A DNA stretch of 64,000 nt from contig NZ_JAIOAO010000002.1 in assembly GCF_021190955.1 (NCBI RefSeq), forward strand, positions 124,001 through 188,000, in the 5' to 3' direction. A program made the position numbers and the translations under genes. This document shows, in pieces, positions 17,925-26,408 of the stretch. Every line of letters begins with the position of its first letter. Position 1 is the stretch's first letter. This DNA comes from Parachryseolinea silvisoli (lineage in GTDB: Bacteria; Bacteroidota; Bacteroidia; Cytophagales; Cyclobacteriaceae). The notes beneath the pieces were generated by a model, which saw only the letters and a list, made by a program, of their open reading frames with translations, ran no database searches and was not told the origin of the DNA.

Positions 17925-18599
17925 ATGCACATCGACATCATTACTACGCTGCCGAAACTTGTCGAGAGCCCATTTTCGGATTCAATCCTGAAACGCGCGC
18001 AAACGAAAGGACTTGTGACTGTAAACGTGGTGGACCTACGGGCCTATTCCACGAACAAACACCGTACGACCGACGACTATGCCTTTGGTGGCGGCGCCGG
18101 CATGGTGATGACGATCGAACCGATTGACAACTGCATTAACGACCTGAAGTCCAAACGTACCTACGACGAGGTGATCTATATGAGCCCCGACGGCGAGCTG
18201 TTTCAACAGTCCATTGCCAACGAGCTTAGCCTGAAGCAAAACCTCATTCTGCTCTGCGGTCATTATAAAGGTGTAGACGAACGCGTACGTGAGCACCTGG
18301 TGACCCGCGAGATCAGCATCGGCGACTATGTATTGTCCGGTGGCGAGCTGGCCGCGGCCGTGGTAGCCGACGCCGTCATCCGCCTGCTGCCGGGGGTGCT
18401 GTCGGACGAAACTTCGGCCCTGTCGGACTCTTTCCAGGCAGGCCTTGTGGCCCCGCCGGTATATACGCGCCCCGCGGAGTACAAAGGCTGGAAGGTGCCC
18501 GATGTATTGCTATCGGGCCACCCGGCGAAAATTGAAGAGTGGCGCCACGACCAGGCCATAGAACGCACCCGTGCCCGCCGGCCCGGACTTTTGGATTAA
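17925..18599 (+). CDS. trmD: tRNA (guanine-N1-)-methyltransferase
   Basis: 224-residue SPOUT methyltransferase making m1G37 in tRNAs, which prevents +1 frameshifting. The trefoil-knot region is clear: [23 protein letters not shown] and [19 protein letters not shown], with Asp/Glu residues in place. It begins one base after rimM. Length is slightly below the 240-255 of enteric enzymes, as is usual in Bacteroidota. Confidence 0.97.
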   Translation: MHIDIITTLPKLVESPFSDSILKRAQTKGLVTVNVVDLRAYSTNKHRTTDDYAFGGGAGMVMTIEPIDNCINDLKSKRTYDEVIYMSPDGELFQQSIANELSLKQNLILLCGHYKGVDERVREHLVTREISIGDYVLSGGELAAAVVADAVIRLLPGVLSDETSALSDSFQAGLVAPPVYTRPAEYKGWKVPDVLLSGHPAKIEEWRHDQAIERTRARRPGLLD

Positions 18600-18635
18600 T
18601 GTCTTGTTAGTATATTCAGGGCAAATTCTACTGCC

Positions 18636-19088
18636 ATGCATTTTAGGAAAGCCACGCGGGCTGATCTGCCCGCCATTGTCCACCTGCTGGCCCAGGATAT
18701 ACTCGGCCAGAAGCGTGAAGCCTATCAGGACCCGCTTCCCAACAGCTACTACGAAGCCTTCGACCGGATCGACGCCGACCCCAACCAGGAACTGATCGTG
18801 GCGGAAAACGCCAACCAGGAGGTGATCGGCACCCTGCAGCTTACGATCCTGCCCAGCCTCAGCTACCAGGGCAGCAGCCGGGCGCTGATCGAAGCGGTGC
18901 GGGTGCGCGAGGACCACCGTGGCGGCGGTATCGGCGGAGAGCTTTTGCAGTGGACCATCGGACGGGCTCGCGCGCGTGGCGCGCGCATGCTGCAGCTCAC
19001 TAGCGACAAGCAGCGGGTTGATGCCGTGCGTTTTTATGAAAAACTGGGTTTTAAGGCCTCCCACGAAGGATTAAAAATGTTCCTGTAA
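18636..19088 (+). CDS. GNAT family N-acetyltransferase
   Basis: 150-residue single-domain acetyltransferase. The acetyl-CoA binding loop is visible as [17 protein letters not shown] (motif R-x2-G-x-G/A), with strand 1 [18 protein letters not shown] and the terminal [19 protein letters not shown] segment typical of GNATs. The substrate cannot be told from the sequence; small-molecule amines or an antibiotic-type substrate are possible. It follows trmD by 36 bp and may be co-transcribed with it. Confidence 0.92.
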   Translation: MHFRKATRADLPAIVHLLAQDILGQKREAYQDPLPNSYYEAFDRIDADPNQELIVAENANQEVIGTLQLTILPSLSYQGSSRALIEAVRVREDHRGGGIGGELLQWTIGRARARGARMLQLTSDKQRVDAVRFYEKLGFKASHEGLKMFL

Positions 19089-19151
19089 CGCGCTGAAAGG
19101 GCCTGTTTTACAAAATATTGATCCCGACGCTGATATTTTAGATTCTTTCCC

Positions 19152-19159
19152 TACATTTG
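19152..19159 (+). promoter_or_regulatory. rplS -7 box
   Basis: TACATTTG, a full TAnnTTTG match, 27 bp before the rplS ATG. Confidence 0.7.
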
Positions 19160-19185
19160 CAGTCCAATTTTCAAACCATCGAGTT

Positions 19186-19536
19186 ATGGCAGATTTAATT
19201 AAATTAGTTGAGCAGGAGTTCACAGCAATTCGTGAAACACGTCCCAGCTTCAATCCTGGTGACACCATCAACGTTCACGTGAAAATAAAAGAAGGCAATA
19301 AAGAGCGTGTACAGCAGTTCCAGGGCACAGTAATCCAACGCCGTGGCGAAGGTACTGGCGAGACCTTTACTGTTCGGAAAGTATCTAACGGTGTAGGTGT
19401 AGAGCGTATCTTCCCGATCGTATCCCCTTCCATCGACAAGATCGAGGTTCTGAAAAGAGGTAAAGTACGTCGCGCTAAGCTGTACTACATGAAAGGCCGT
19501 CAAGGCAAAGCTGCTCGTATCAAAGAGAAGCTTTAA
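19186..19536 (+). CDS. rplS: 50S ribosomal protein L19
   Basis: 116 residues, normal for L19, which sits at the 30S-50S interface. Signature segments are [28 protein letters not shown] in pieces, with [25 protein letters not shown] and the C-terminal [27 protein letters not shown]. In many bacteria rplS closes the rpsP-rimM-trmD-rplS operon; here a GNAT gene and a separate promoter intervene. Confidence 0.97.
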   Translation: MADLIKLVEQEFTAIRETRPSFNPGDTINVHVKIKEGNKERVQQFQGTVIQRRGEGTGETFTVRKVSNGVGVERIFPIVSPSIDKIEVLKRGKVRRAKLYYMKGRQGKAARIKEKL

Positions 19537-19577
19537 TCGAAAAAAGGTTCTTTTCTTTTTTGATTTTATACAGAATG

Positions 19578-19617
19578 AAAGAAGCTGTTCCTGCTGGAAT
19601 GGCTTCTTCTTTTTTTG
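19578..19617 (+). terminator. rplS terminator
   Basis: AAGAAGC (19579-19585) pairs with GCTTCTT (19602-19608), with an inner TTCC/GGAA stem, followed by CTTTTTTT. Confidence 0.85.
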
Positions 19618-19687
19618 TACCTAACACGTTTGCGCAGAGGCAAAAACCACGAAATTTACGCTCGTTAGCATACTATTAATTATTTAA

Positions 19688-19695
19688 TAACTTTG
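19688..19695 (+). promoter_or_regulatory. aldolase -7 box
   Basis: TAACTTTG, a full TAnnTTTG match, 45 bp before the aldolase ATG. Confidence 0.65.
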
Positions 19696-19739
19696 CCCCG
19701 CTCAATTAAAAACCCAAACAAACCAGACTCATTACCACT

Positions 19740-20810
19740 ATGGCAAAGAACATCGCAGATCTGCTGGGCAAGGATGCCGACTTCCTGCTCAAGCATCAAA
19801 GCAAGACCATCTCGAAGGATCAGCTCCACCTGCCCAGCCCGACTTTTGTTGACGACATCTTCCTGCCATCGAATCGCAACCCCCAGGTTTTAAGAAGCCT
19901 GCAGCAACTGTTTAGTACCGGTCGCCTGAAAGACACCGGCTTCCTGTCGATCCTCCCGATTGATCAGGGCATTGAGCACAGCGCCGGGGCGTCGTTTGCC
20001 AAAAACCCTGCTTATTTCGACCCTGAAAATATTGTGAAGCTGGCCATCGAAGGCGGCTGCAACGGTGTAGCCACTACGTTTGGCGCCCTGTCACTCGTAT
20101 CACGCAAGTATGCTCACCGTATTCCTTTCATTGTAAAGATCAACCACAACGAGCTACTGACCTACCCCAACAAGCATGAACAGATCATGTTCGGCAGCGT
20201 ACGCGACGCCTATAACCTGGGCGCGGTAGCGGTGGGTGCAACGATTTACTTTGGCTCTGACGGTGCCTCGCGCCAGATCATTGAAGTAGCCAAAGCTTTT
20301 GAAGAAGCTCATAGCCTGGGTATGGCCACCATTCTGTGGTGCTATATCCGCAATAACGCCTTCAAGCAAGGCGGCGTCGACTATCACGTATCGGCTGACC
20401 TTACCGGTCAGGCCAACCACCTGGGCGTAACCATCCAGGCGGACATCATTAAGCAGAAGCTGGCGGAGAACACCGGTGGCTACAAAGCCCTCAATACCGG
20501 TGGTAGCAGCTACGGCAAGCTGGATGAGCGAATCTATAGCGAGCTTTCGTCTGAGCACCCTATTGATCTGTGTCGTTACCAGGTAGCAAACTGCTTCATG
20601 GGCCGTGCCGGTCTGATCAACTCGGGTGGCGAATCGAAAGGTACCAGCGACCTGGCAGATGCCGTGCGTACAGCCGTGATTAACAAACGCGCGGGCGGTA
20701 TGGGCCTGATCTCGGGCAGAAAGGCATTCCAACGTCCGCTCAAAGAGGGTGTGGAAATCCTGAATGCCATTCAGGATGTTTACCTTGATAAGTCGATCGA
20801 CATAGCATAA
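19740..20810 (+). CDS. fbaB: class I fructose-bisphosphate aldolase (DhnA/FbaB type)
   Basis: 356-residue Schiff-base aldolase that interconverts fructose 1,6-bisphosphate and the two triose phosphates. It is the archaeal/DhnA-type class I enzyme rather than the zinc-dependent class II form. Recognisable regions are [16 protein letters not shown], the strand with [16 protein letters not shown] (candidate Schiff-base Lys region), [13 protein letters not shown] and the phosphate-binding [16 protein letters not shown] with [12 protein letters not shown]. It is transcribed alone, between its own -7 box and a 13-bp terminator hairpin. The lack of zinc-site histidines argues against class II. Confidence 0.92.
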   Translation: MAKNIADLLGKDADFLLKHQSKTISKDQLHLPSPTFVDDIFLPSNRNPQVLRSLQQLFSTGRLKDTGFLSILPIDQGIEHSAGASFAKNPAYFDPENIVKLAIEGGCNGVATTFGALSLVSRKYAHRIPFIVKINHNELLTYPNKHEQIMFGSVRDAYNLGAVAVGATIYFGSDGASRQIIEVAKAFEEAHSLGMATILWCYIRNNAFKQGGVDYHVSADLTGQANHLGVTIQADIIKQKLAENTGGYKALNTGGSSYGKLDERIYSELSSEHPIDLCRYQVANCFMGRAGLINSGGESKGTSDLADAVRTAVINKRAGGMGLISGRKAFQRPLKEGVEILNAIQDVYLDKSIDIA

Positions 20811-20824
20811 TTGTTTTCCATTAC

Positions 20825-20862
20825 AAGCCGGTGTATCTTCGATACGTCGGCTTTATTTTTTA
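20825..20862 (+). terminator. aldolase terminator
   Basis: AAGCCGGTGTATC pairs with GATACGTCGGCTT around a TTC loop (13 bp with two G-T pairs), followed by ATTTTTTA. A TAtcTTCG inside the stem could also act as an accD promoter. Confidence 0.82.
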
Positions 20863-20876
20863 CTAAATAGAATTAT

Positions 20877-21716
20877 ATGTCCTGGTTCAAGCGTAGTGAT
20901 AAAGGTATTCAGACGCCGACGGAGGCGAAGCGGGAAGTGCCTGATGGCCTCTGGTTCAAATCGCCGGCCGGTAAAATCATTCATACCCGTGAATTGAAGA
21001 ACAACGCCTATGTCGTACCGGATGAAGACTTTCACGTGCGCATTGGTTCGGAAGAGTATTTCGAAATTCTCTTTGACGACGGTCAATTCACCGAGCTCGA
21101 CCCCAACATGGAGTCGGCTGACCCGCTGAATTTCAAAGACACCAAGCCTTATCCGAAGCGGATTAAAGAATCGCAGGAGAAGTCGCAGCTGAAAGACGCC
21201 GTGCGCACGGCGTATGGCAAACTGAACGGCGTCGACATCACCATCGGCTGTATGGACTTCAGCTTTATCGGCGGCTCGATGGGCTCGGTGGTAGGCGAGA
21301 AGATCGCGCGTGCCATGGACCACAGCCTGAAGAACAAAAAGCCTTTTCTGATGATCTCCCGCTCGGGTGGCGCGCGTATGATGGAGGCCGGTATATCGCT
21401 GATGCAGATGGCCAAAACATCGGCCAAGATCTCGCTGCTGGATAAAGCCGGAATACCCTATATCTCGTTGCTGACCGACCCGACCACAGGTGGCGTAACA
21501 GCATCATACGCTATGCTGGGCGACTTCAATATTGCTGAGCCCGGCTCCCTGATCGGCTTTGCCGGTCCCCGCGTAATCCGCGAGACCATAGGCAAAGACC
21601 TGCCCAAAGGCTTCCAAAGCGCCGAGTTCGTTCTCGAGCACGGTTTCCTCGACTTCATCGTCGACCGCCGCAACCTCAAGAGCCGATTGGGTACCCTGCT
21701 TAAAATGCTGCAATAA
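20877..21716 (+). CDS. accD: acetyl-CoA carboxylase carboxyltransferase beta subunit lacking the zinc-finger cysteines
   Basis: 279-residue subunit that, with AccA, transfers CO2 from biotin to acetyl-CoA to make malonyl-CoA. The crotonase-type core is intact ([65 protein letters not shown]). The N-terminus aligns in outline with the usual Cys4 zinc ribbon ([20 protein letters not shown]), but all four zinc cysteines are replaced, so no zinc can be bound there. In E. coli this ribbon helps the enzyme bind DNA and substrate; its loss is probably a lineage trait. accA is not in the window. Confidence 0.95.
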   Translation: MSWFKRSDKGIQTPTEAKREVPDGLWFKSPAGKIIHTRELKNNAYVVPDEDFHVRIGSEEYFEILFDDGQFTELDPNMESADPLNFKDTKPYPKRIKESQEKSQLKDAVRTAYGKLNGVDITIGCMDFSFIGGSMGSVVGEKIARAMDHSLKNKKPFLMISRSGGARMMEAGISLMQMAKTSAKISLLDKAGIPYISLLTDPTTGGVTASYAMLGDFNIAEPGSLIGFAGPRVIRETIGKDLPKGFQSAEFVLEHGFLDFIVDRRNLKSRLGTLLKMLQ

Positions 21717-21740
21717 GCAGCTAACTATATACTACATATT

Positions 21741-21770
21741 AAAAAAGGGGACGGCTTCGTCCCCTTTTTT
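21741..21770. terminator. bidirectional terminator after accD
   Basis: Perfect 13-bp stem: AAAAAAGGGGACG (21741-21753) with CGTCCCCTTTTTT (21758-21770), loop GCTT. Serves accD and the convergent amine oxidase gene. Confidence 0.92.
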
Positions 21771-21788
21771 ATGCGCTGTCGATAAACT

Positions 21789-23258
21789 TTATACAATCGT
21801 CCCGATTAGCGCAAGTGCCGCCACTTGCGCCGACAACAACGCGCCATTTAGCGTTCCGGCATCACCCGTTGTATCCGTCGCTTCTCCGGCAAAGAATAAC
21901 ACACCGTTCACCGGCGCGGCCAGCTCCACACGATCTTGATTTGATCCATCGGCGGTGCTATACGCCATCCCGCCACGAATATACTCCTCCTTTGTCCAGT
22001 CCATAATCACGGACAGTATATTGTCCGCGGGATCGCGTCGTATGCTCTCTGTAGCCTGCCCGCCAAACATGCCGTCCAGCTCTTGCAAAAGAACCGGCAC
22101 CATGCCTTGTCCCAGCGCCGAGAGCTCTGCCGCCCGCGGCCCCTGGATCGTTATGTCCAATGTCTTGACCTGGTCATCACGCCCGATGCCCGCGTTGAAG
22201 TATTCGGGAGCCTGCACACCACCATAAATGAAGTTCGTCTGCGTGCCCCAGAAGTTTTTTCGGAACTCTAATCGCACACGCAATGCCGCTTCCATGTCCA
22301 TGCGGGACAACGCGGCTGTTTTGGTATCGGGCAGCGGTGGATTGAACGTCATCATGCCCGCTTTCAGGACCGATACCGGGGCGGTTATAATCACACGATC
22401 AACTTCTGCGGTAAAGGGCTCTGCCGCGCTTGCCGCCGTACGTTGCCCTGTTAATATTACTTTGTCACCACTGTATTGTATACCGGTCACGGCGCTGTTC
22501 AGCTCCACCAGGCTCAGCACATTACTGAACCGCGACAAGACCACATCCTGCATCGGGTTTGCCCGCAGCATGGTGCGTTGGGTGTTGCGTGTCAATAGCG
22601 TTGCGGCTTCTGCCACCCCCTTCAAGCCGAGCTTATCATTTACCGTACCGTGGCGGTTGCCGATCCAACCATTGAGAATAGCATGTACGCGCGGATTAAT
22701 ACCGGCGCTGGTGATTGCGCTTTGTACCGTCACTGTTTCCGTGCGCGTCTTCAGCGATTCAAAAAATTCACGGGCTGCCACCACGTCGGCATCGTCAGTT
22801 ACTTCTGTTGCCTGGCGCGGTATACCATCCAGTACGTATACATCTGCCCCCAGCGATGAAAAATCGATCACGGGCACTTTCAACTGGCTGATGATACGCG
22901 CCAGCTCACCATCGGTACCTTCGATGAAGCTAGCACCCAATTCAAACGGGAACTTACTGATGGGTGGGTCGATCGTACTAAACTGAAGCGATGCCGTCGG
23001 CTGATCAAACTGCCGCAGGGTGCGCACTCTGCCGCCGAGTACAGACGACGCTTCGAATATGCGCACCTTCACGCCTTTGCTACGCAAGATGTCGGCGGCA
23101 TGTAGCCCGGCCGCCCCGGCGCCGATGATGCCCACGACACCGTCGTATTGAATCTCGGGCTGAGGATCTTTATCGCTGCAGCCCGCGAGCCATGTGGGGA
23201 GCACCAGCCCTGCCGATACCCCCAGGCCTATCTGTTGCAATGCTTGCCTTCTCTTCAC
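21789..23258 (-). CDS. FAD-dependent amine oxidase, Tat-exported
   Basis: 489-residue flavin monoamine oxidase-like protein. The N-terminus has a twin-arginine signal (MKRRQALQQIGLGVSAGL) that ends in a lipobox-like LAGC, so it is probably exported folded with FAD and may be lipid-anchored. The dinucleotide motif is GIIGAGAAGLHAADIL, followed by the RIFEASSVLGGRVRT segment; the C-terminal FAD contact is FFAGEATDTTGDAGTLNGALLS. The substrate, perhaps an amine or a phytoene-like compound, cannot be deduced. It is transcribed away from the NadR-like gene and shares its upstream region. Confidence 0.88.
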   Translation of the reverse strand: MKRRQALQQIGLGVSAGLVLPTWLAGCSDKDPQPEIQYDGVVGIIGAGAAGLHAADILRSKGVKVRIFEASSVLGGRVRTLRQFDQPTASLQFSTIDPPISKFPFELGASFIEGTDGELARIISQLKVPVIDFSSLGADVYVLDGIPRQATEVTDDADVVAAREFFESLKTRTETVTVQSAITSAGINPRVHAILNGWIGNRHGTVNDKLGLKGVAEAATLLTRNTQRTMLRANPMQDVVLSRFSNVLSLVELNSAVTGIQYSGDKVILTGQRTAASAAEPFTAEVDRVIITAPVSVLKAGMMTFNPPLPDTKTAALSRMDMEAALRVRLEFRKNFWGTQTNFIYGGVQAPEYFNAGIGRDDQVKTLDITIQGPRAAELSALGQGMVPVLLQELDGMFGGQATESIRRDPADNILSVIMDWTKEEYIRGGMAYSTADGSNQDRVELAAPVNGVLFFAGEATDTTGDAGTLNGALLSAQVAALALIGTIV

Positions 23259-23327
23259 CGTGTCATGGATTTTGCGAAAATGATCAGAGACTCTGATTTT
23301 ACGGGAAATATAACCGATTTTCGTTTT

Positions 23328-23876
23328 ATGAATGCTTTCGAGATACCGCCCGTTGCCAAAGTGGCCGTCATCGGCCCTGAGTGCACAGGAAAATCGGCCC
23401 TGTCAGCTTACCTCGCCGACTATTTTAAAACCGCATGGGTACCTGAATATGCGCGTCAGTATATTGGTAACCTGACACGCCCTTATACCGAAGATGACCT
23501 CCTCCCCATTGCCCATGGCCAACTGCGCATAGAAGACGAATGGGCACGCGACGCAAACGGCGTACTGATCTGCGACACCAACCTGTACGTGATCAAAATC
23601 TGGAGCGAGTTTAAGTACGGGCACTGCCACGACGAGATCTTGCGCAACATCGCCTCCCGCCATTACGACTTATACTTGCTCACCTATGTAGACCTGCCGT
23701 GGGAAGAAGACCCACAACGCGAACACCCCCAGCAGCGCGAAGCGCTGTACTCGCTCTACCTGCGTGAAATGCAGCAACAATCTGTACCGTTCGTAGAAAT
23801 CCGAGGCGAACGAGACCAACGCCAGCAGCTGGCGCGCGAAGCCGTCGAGAAAATGCTCGCCACCCGCAAACCCTAA
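23328..23876 (+). CDS. NadR-like P-loop ATPase/nicotinamide ribose kinase domain protein
   Basis: 182-residue P-loop protein resembling the C-terminal kinase domain of NadR, which phosphorylates nicotinamide ribose on the way to NAD. Walker A is VIGPECTGKSALSAYLA (residues 14-30); EYARQYIG and VLICDTNLYVIKIWSEF follow as in stand-alone Bacteroidota NadR-like proteins. The adenylyltransferase domain and the helix-turn-helix of full NadR are absent, and no pnuC transporter is adjacent. The frame extends upstream to 23148 across the divergent gene; ATGs at 23265 and 23328 are possible. I chose 23328 because homologues begin only a dozen residues before Walker A. Confidence 0.8.
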   Translation: MNAFEIPPVAKVAVIGPECTGKSALSAYLADYFKTAWVPEYARQYIGNLTRPYTEDDLLPIAHGQLRIEDEWARDANGVLICDTNLYVIKIWSEFKYGHCHDEILRNIASRHYDLYLLTYVDLPWEEDPQREHPQQREALYSLYLREMQQQSVPFVEIRGERDQRQQLAREAVEKMLATRKP

Positions 23877-23886
23877 TGACCTGACG

Positions 23887-24288
23887 ATGCAGAATATTTC
23901 CATCAACACGCCTGCCCTCTTGTTCCCCGCCATTACCCTATTGATGCTGGCCTACACCAACCGCTTTCTCGCATTGGCCACACTGATCCGGAACTTGCAC
24001 GCCAAATACAAACAAGTACAGGAAGAACGTGACGTGATCAGAGCGCAAATACGCAACCTGAAAAAACGTCTGGTACTCATCAAACAAATGCAGGCCGCGG
24101 GTATCACCAGCTTTTTTTTCTGCGTGCTGAGCATGCTGTCCTTCTTTCTGCAATACGAAGTATGGGCTATTACCATCTTCGGCCTGAGCCTTATCTTCCT
24201 GTTACTGTCGCTGGCGTTATCGCTGAACGAGGTTTATATCAGCACGAAGGCGCTGGAGATTGAGCTAAAAAATATGGAGGAGGAATAG
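23887..24288 (+). CDS. DUF2721 family membrane protein
   Basis: 133 residues. The N-terminal hydrophobic segment carries the family motif PALLFPAITLLMLAYTNRFLALATLIR. A charged, probably coiled helix follows (residues 45-75), then two TM helices (about 76-92 and 95-117) and a short acidic tail. DUF2721 proteins have no established function. It begins 10 bp after the NadR-like gene, so the two are co-transcribed. Confidence 0.85.
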   Translation: MQNISINTPALLFPAITLLMLAYTNRFLALATLIRNLHAKYKQVQEERDVIRAQIRNLKKRLVLIKQMQAAGITSFFFCVLSMLSFFLQYEVWAITIFGLSLIFLLLSLALSLNEVYISTKALEIELKNMEEE

Positions 24289-24291
24289 ACG

Positions 24292-26256
24292 TTATTTCTC
24301 CGTAATCATGAATTCTACGCGACGGTTGCGGGCTCTTCCCTCCGGCGTCTTATTTGAATCAAGGGGCCGGGCAGTACCATAGCCCTTTGCCGTCACCCTG
24401 TTCTTCGGCACTTCTTTTTCTACCAGGTAGTTCATCACGGCCTTTGCCTGGTTCAGTGTCGACACCTTTGTACCGGGGTCGGTATACGCACCGATCTCGA
24501 TCTTCATACGTGGGTTCTTCAGCAAAAATGCCGCGAGGCGGTCCAGCTCGCGATATGACGAAGGATGTACGGTGATAATCTTGCCGGCATTAAACGTAAT
24601 GTTATTCAACGGAATAGATTGGCCGCGTTGCAGGGGTGCAATTACCAGGTCGCGCAAGATCGAGACATCGGCCGTCTCGCGCGTAACGTCAATCGATTCA
24701 TACAGCGGATAGTATCCCTCGGCCTCCGCGCTCAACACGTAGCGCTCTTTGACCGGGAAGCGTAGCTCATATTCGCGCGAAAGCGAATCGACACTCGCCG
24801 TAACCGACGACACACCTTCAACCACCACCTGCACCGGCACATCTGCGCCTACCGGCTTGGCTGTGCGCAGGTCTAAAATCTTACCGCTTACGATCGCCAT
24901 CTTCTCGGCGTCGGCTTGCAGGTCAAGCGTTATTTCTTCGTAACCATCAATGCCCTTGAGGTCTACCAGGTCGGGCAGCGACTCAAAACCACGGGCGCTC
25001 ACTTGTACATAATATACTGTGCCGTGTGGCAAGTGCATGGAATACGTTCCTTTGGCGACGTCTACCGTAGCATAGTCAACCTCGTCACCGTCCACCATAA
25101 TCTTTGCTTTGGCGGAAGCAGGAATTGTGCGTTCAGTATTCTTCACCATCAACTTTCCTTTCAACAAAGCAAAGTCAACCGGCTCTTCTTCCAGATCGAG
25201 TTGGATGTGTTTAAACTGGCGGCCCACCGCATCAACGGGGTATGCTTTTGCACCATATTGAAAGAGCTTAGCCGAAAGCTCGTAGCGGGCGCCCAGCGGC
25301 AACTCTACACGAAAGGTAGCGGAGTCTGCATTTACCGACGACACCGCAGCCTCTTTGCCATCGATCAAAATGGTGATGGCCTTCTTCGTCAGCGGCCGCT
25401 TGCTTTTGGCATTGATTACTTTACCCGTCACGAGTACATACGGACGATCTTCATACAATTTTACTTCGAAGATGTCGGCTTGCTTATCCGCCACAGCGGT
25501 CGAAGCAAAGTATCCCCACGAGCCGTTGGCGTTGGTCTTTAGATCATCTTCGTTGCCCGGAGTATTAATCGTGTCGTTCAACGCTACCGGGGCGGACCAG
25601 GCACTCCAATCGGCGCTCACGCGTTCTGCTTTAAAGAAATCGGATTGTTTTCCTTTGATCGTGCGCGAGAAGTACAGCGTTTTGTTATCTGACAACATAA
25701 AAGGGCTATATACCTTTCCTTCTATGCCTTTTACGGCTTGTGCCTTTTGCCAATGTCCTTCGGCGTTGCGGTCGATGCGATACAGCGCACCACCGCGGCT
25801 AAAGAGTATGTATTTTCCGTCCGCCGACAGCGTTGCTTCCCGGGATGCTTTTACGCTGATTTTCTGCGGTGCCGTCCAGGCGCTTCCTTGCCGTGTAGCC
25901 AGGGAGAGACCTTCGTCGTTGTAGAGTAATAAGCTCAAACCGTCGGCAGAAATACCCAGTGGGTAGGTGCGCTGCCCGATGTTCAGGGAAGTCGAGCGGG
26001 TAGCCTCTTGCCATGAACCGTCAGCAAGGCGTGTAGAGATCCAGATGTCTGCCGTTTTTTTTGCCCCCAGCCCATTCTGGGGATGGTTCTTACGCGTAAA
26101 GAACAGCGTGCTCCGGTCTGCCGAAATCACGGGGTTTACCTCGTCATAAGAAGAATTAACCCCGGCACCGAGCTTTTTAGGAATAAAATCGGATTGGGCT
26201 GACACCCATGTGACAGACGCGATGAACGCAGCTGCGGAAAGGATTATTGACTTCAT
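24292..26256 (-). CDS. PD40 beta-propeller / OmpA family outer-membrane protein
   Basis: 654-residue envelope protein. Signal peptide residues 1-20. The N-terminal half has WD40-like PD40 repeats with motifs such as NPVISADRSTLFFTR, GISADGLSLLLY and ATLSADGKYILFS, forming a beta-propeller. One or more carboxypeptidase-regulatory/Ig-like domains follow (around residues 270-520, with VTGKVINAKSKRPL and VSGKILDLRTAKPV). The C-terminus is an OmpA peptidoglycan-binding domain (about 545-654; IEIGAYTDPG, NRVTAKGYGTARP, GRARNRRVEFM). It likely anchors the outer membrane to peptidoglycan. A paralogue of the same general design is encoded at 52948-55014. It is transcribed alone. Confidence 0.9.
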   Translation of the reverse strand: MKSIILSAAAFIASVTWVSAQSDFIPKKLGAGVNSSYDEVNPVISADRSTLFFTRKNHPQNGLGAKKTADIWISTRLADGSWQEATRSTSLNIGQRTYPLGISADGLSLLLYNDEGLSLATRQGSAWTAPQKISVKASREATLSADGKYILFSRGGALYRIDRNAEGHWQKAQAVKGIEGKVYSPFMLSDNKTLYFSRTIKGKQSDFFKAERVSADWSAWSAPVALNDTINTPGNEDDLKTNANGSWGYFASTAVADKQADIFEVKLYEDRPYVLVTGKVINAKSKRPLTKKAITILIDGKEAAVSSVNADSATFRVELPLGARYELSAKLFQYGAKAYPVDAVGRQFKHIQLDLEEEPVDFALLKGKLMVKNTERTIPASAKAKIMVDGDEVDYATVDVAKGTYSMHLPHGTVYYVQVSARGFESLPDLVDLKGIDGYEEITLDLQADAEKMAIVSGKILDLRTAKPVGADVPVQVVVEGVSSVTASVDSLSREYELRFPVKERYVLSAEAEGYYPLYESIDVTRETADVSILRDLVIAPLQRGQSIPLNNITFNAGKIITVHPSSYRELDRLAAFLLKNPRMKIEIGAYTDPGTKVSTLNQAKAVMNYLVEKEVPKNRVTAKGYGTARPLDSNKTPEGRARNRRVEFMITEK

Positions 26257-26346
26257 GATAATTTCCAGTGGTTTACTGATCCGGGATGAGCGGGGCTAAA
26301 ATTAGAAGGTGTCGCGCACATGGCCCCGCGGATGTAATAAATTCTG

Positions 26347-26380
26347 CAAAAAAAGAAGACCGGTGCGTCCGGTCTTCTTC
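26347..26380 (-). terminator. acs terminator
   Basis: GAAGACCGG (26355-26363) pairs with CCGGTCTTC (26369-26377); on the minus strand a run of seven or more T follows. It ends the acs transcript. Confidence 0.88.
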
Positions 26381-26408
26381 AGGGAAGTTAAAAACCCAAA
26401 TTCGTATG

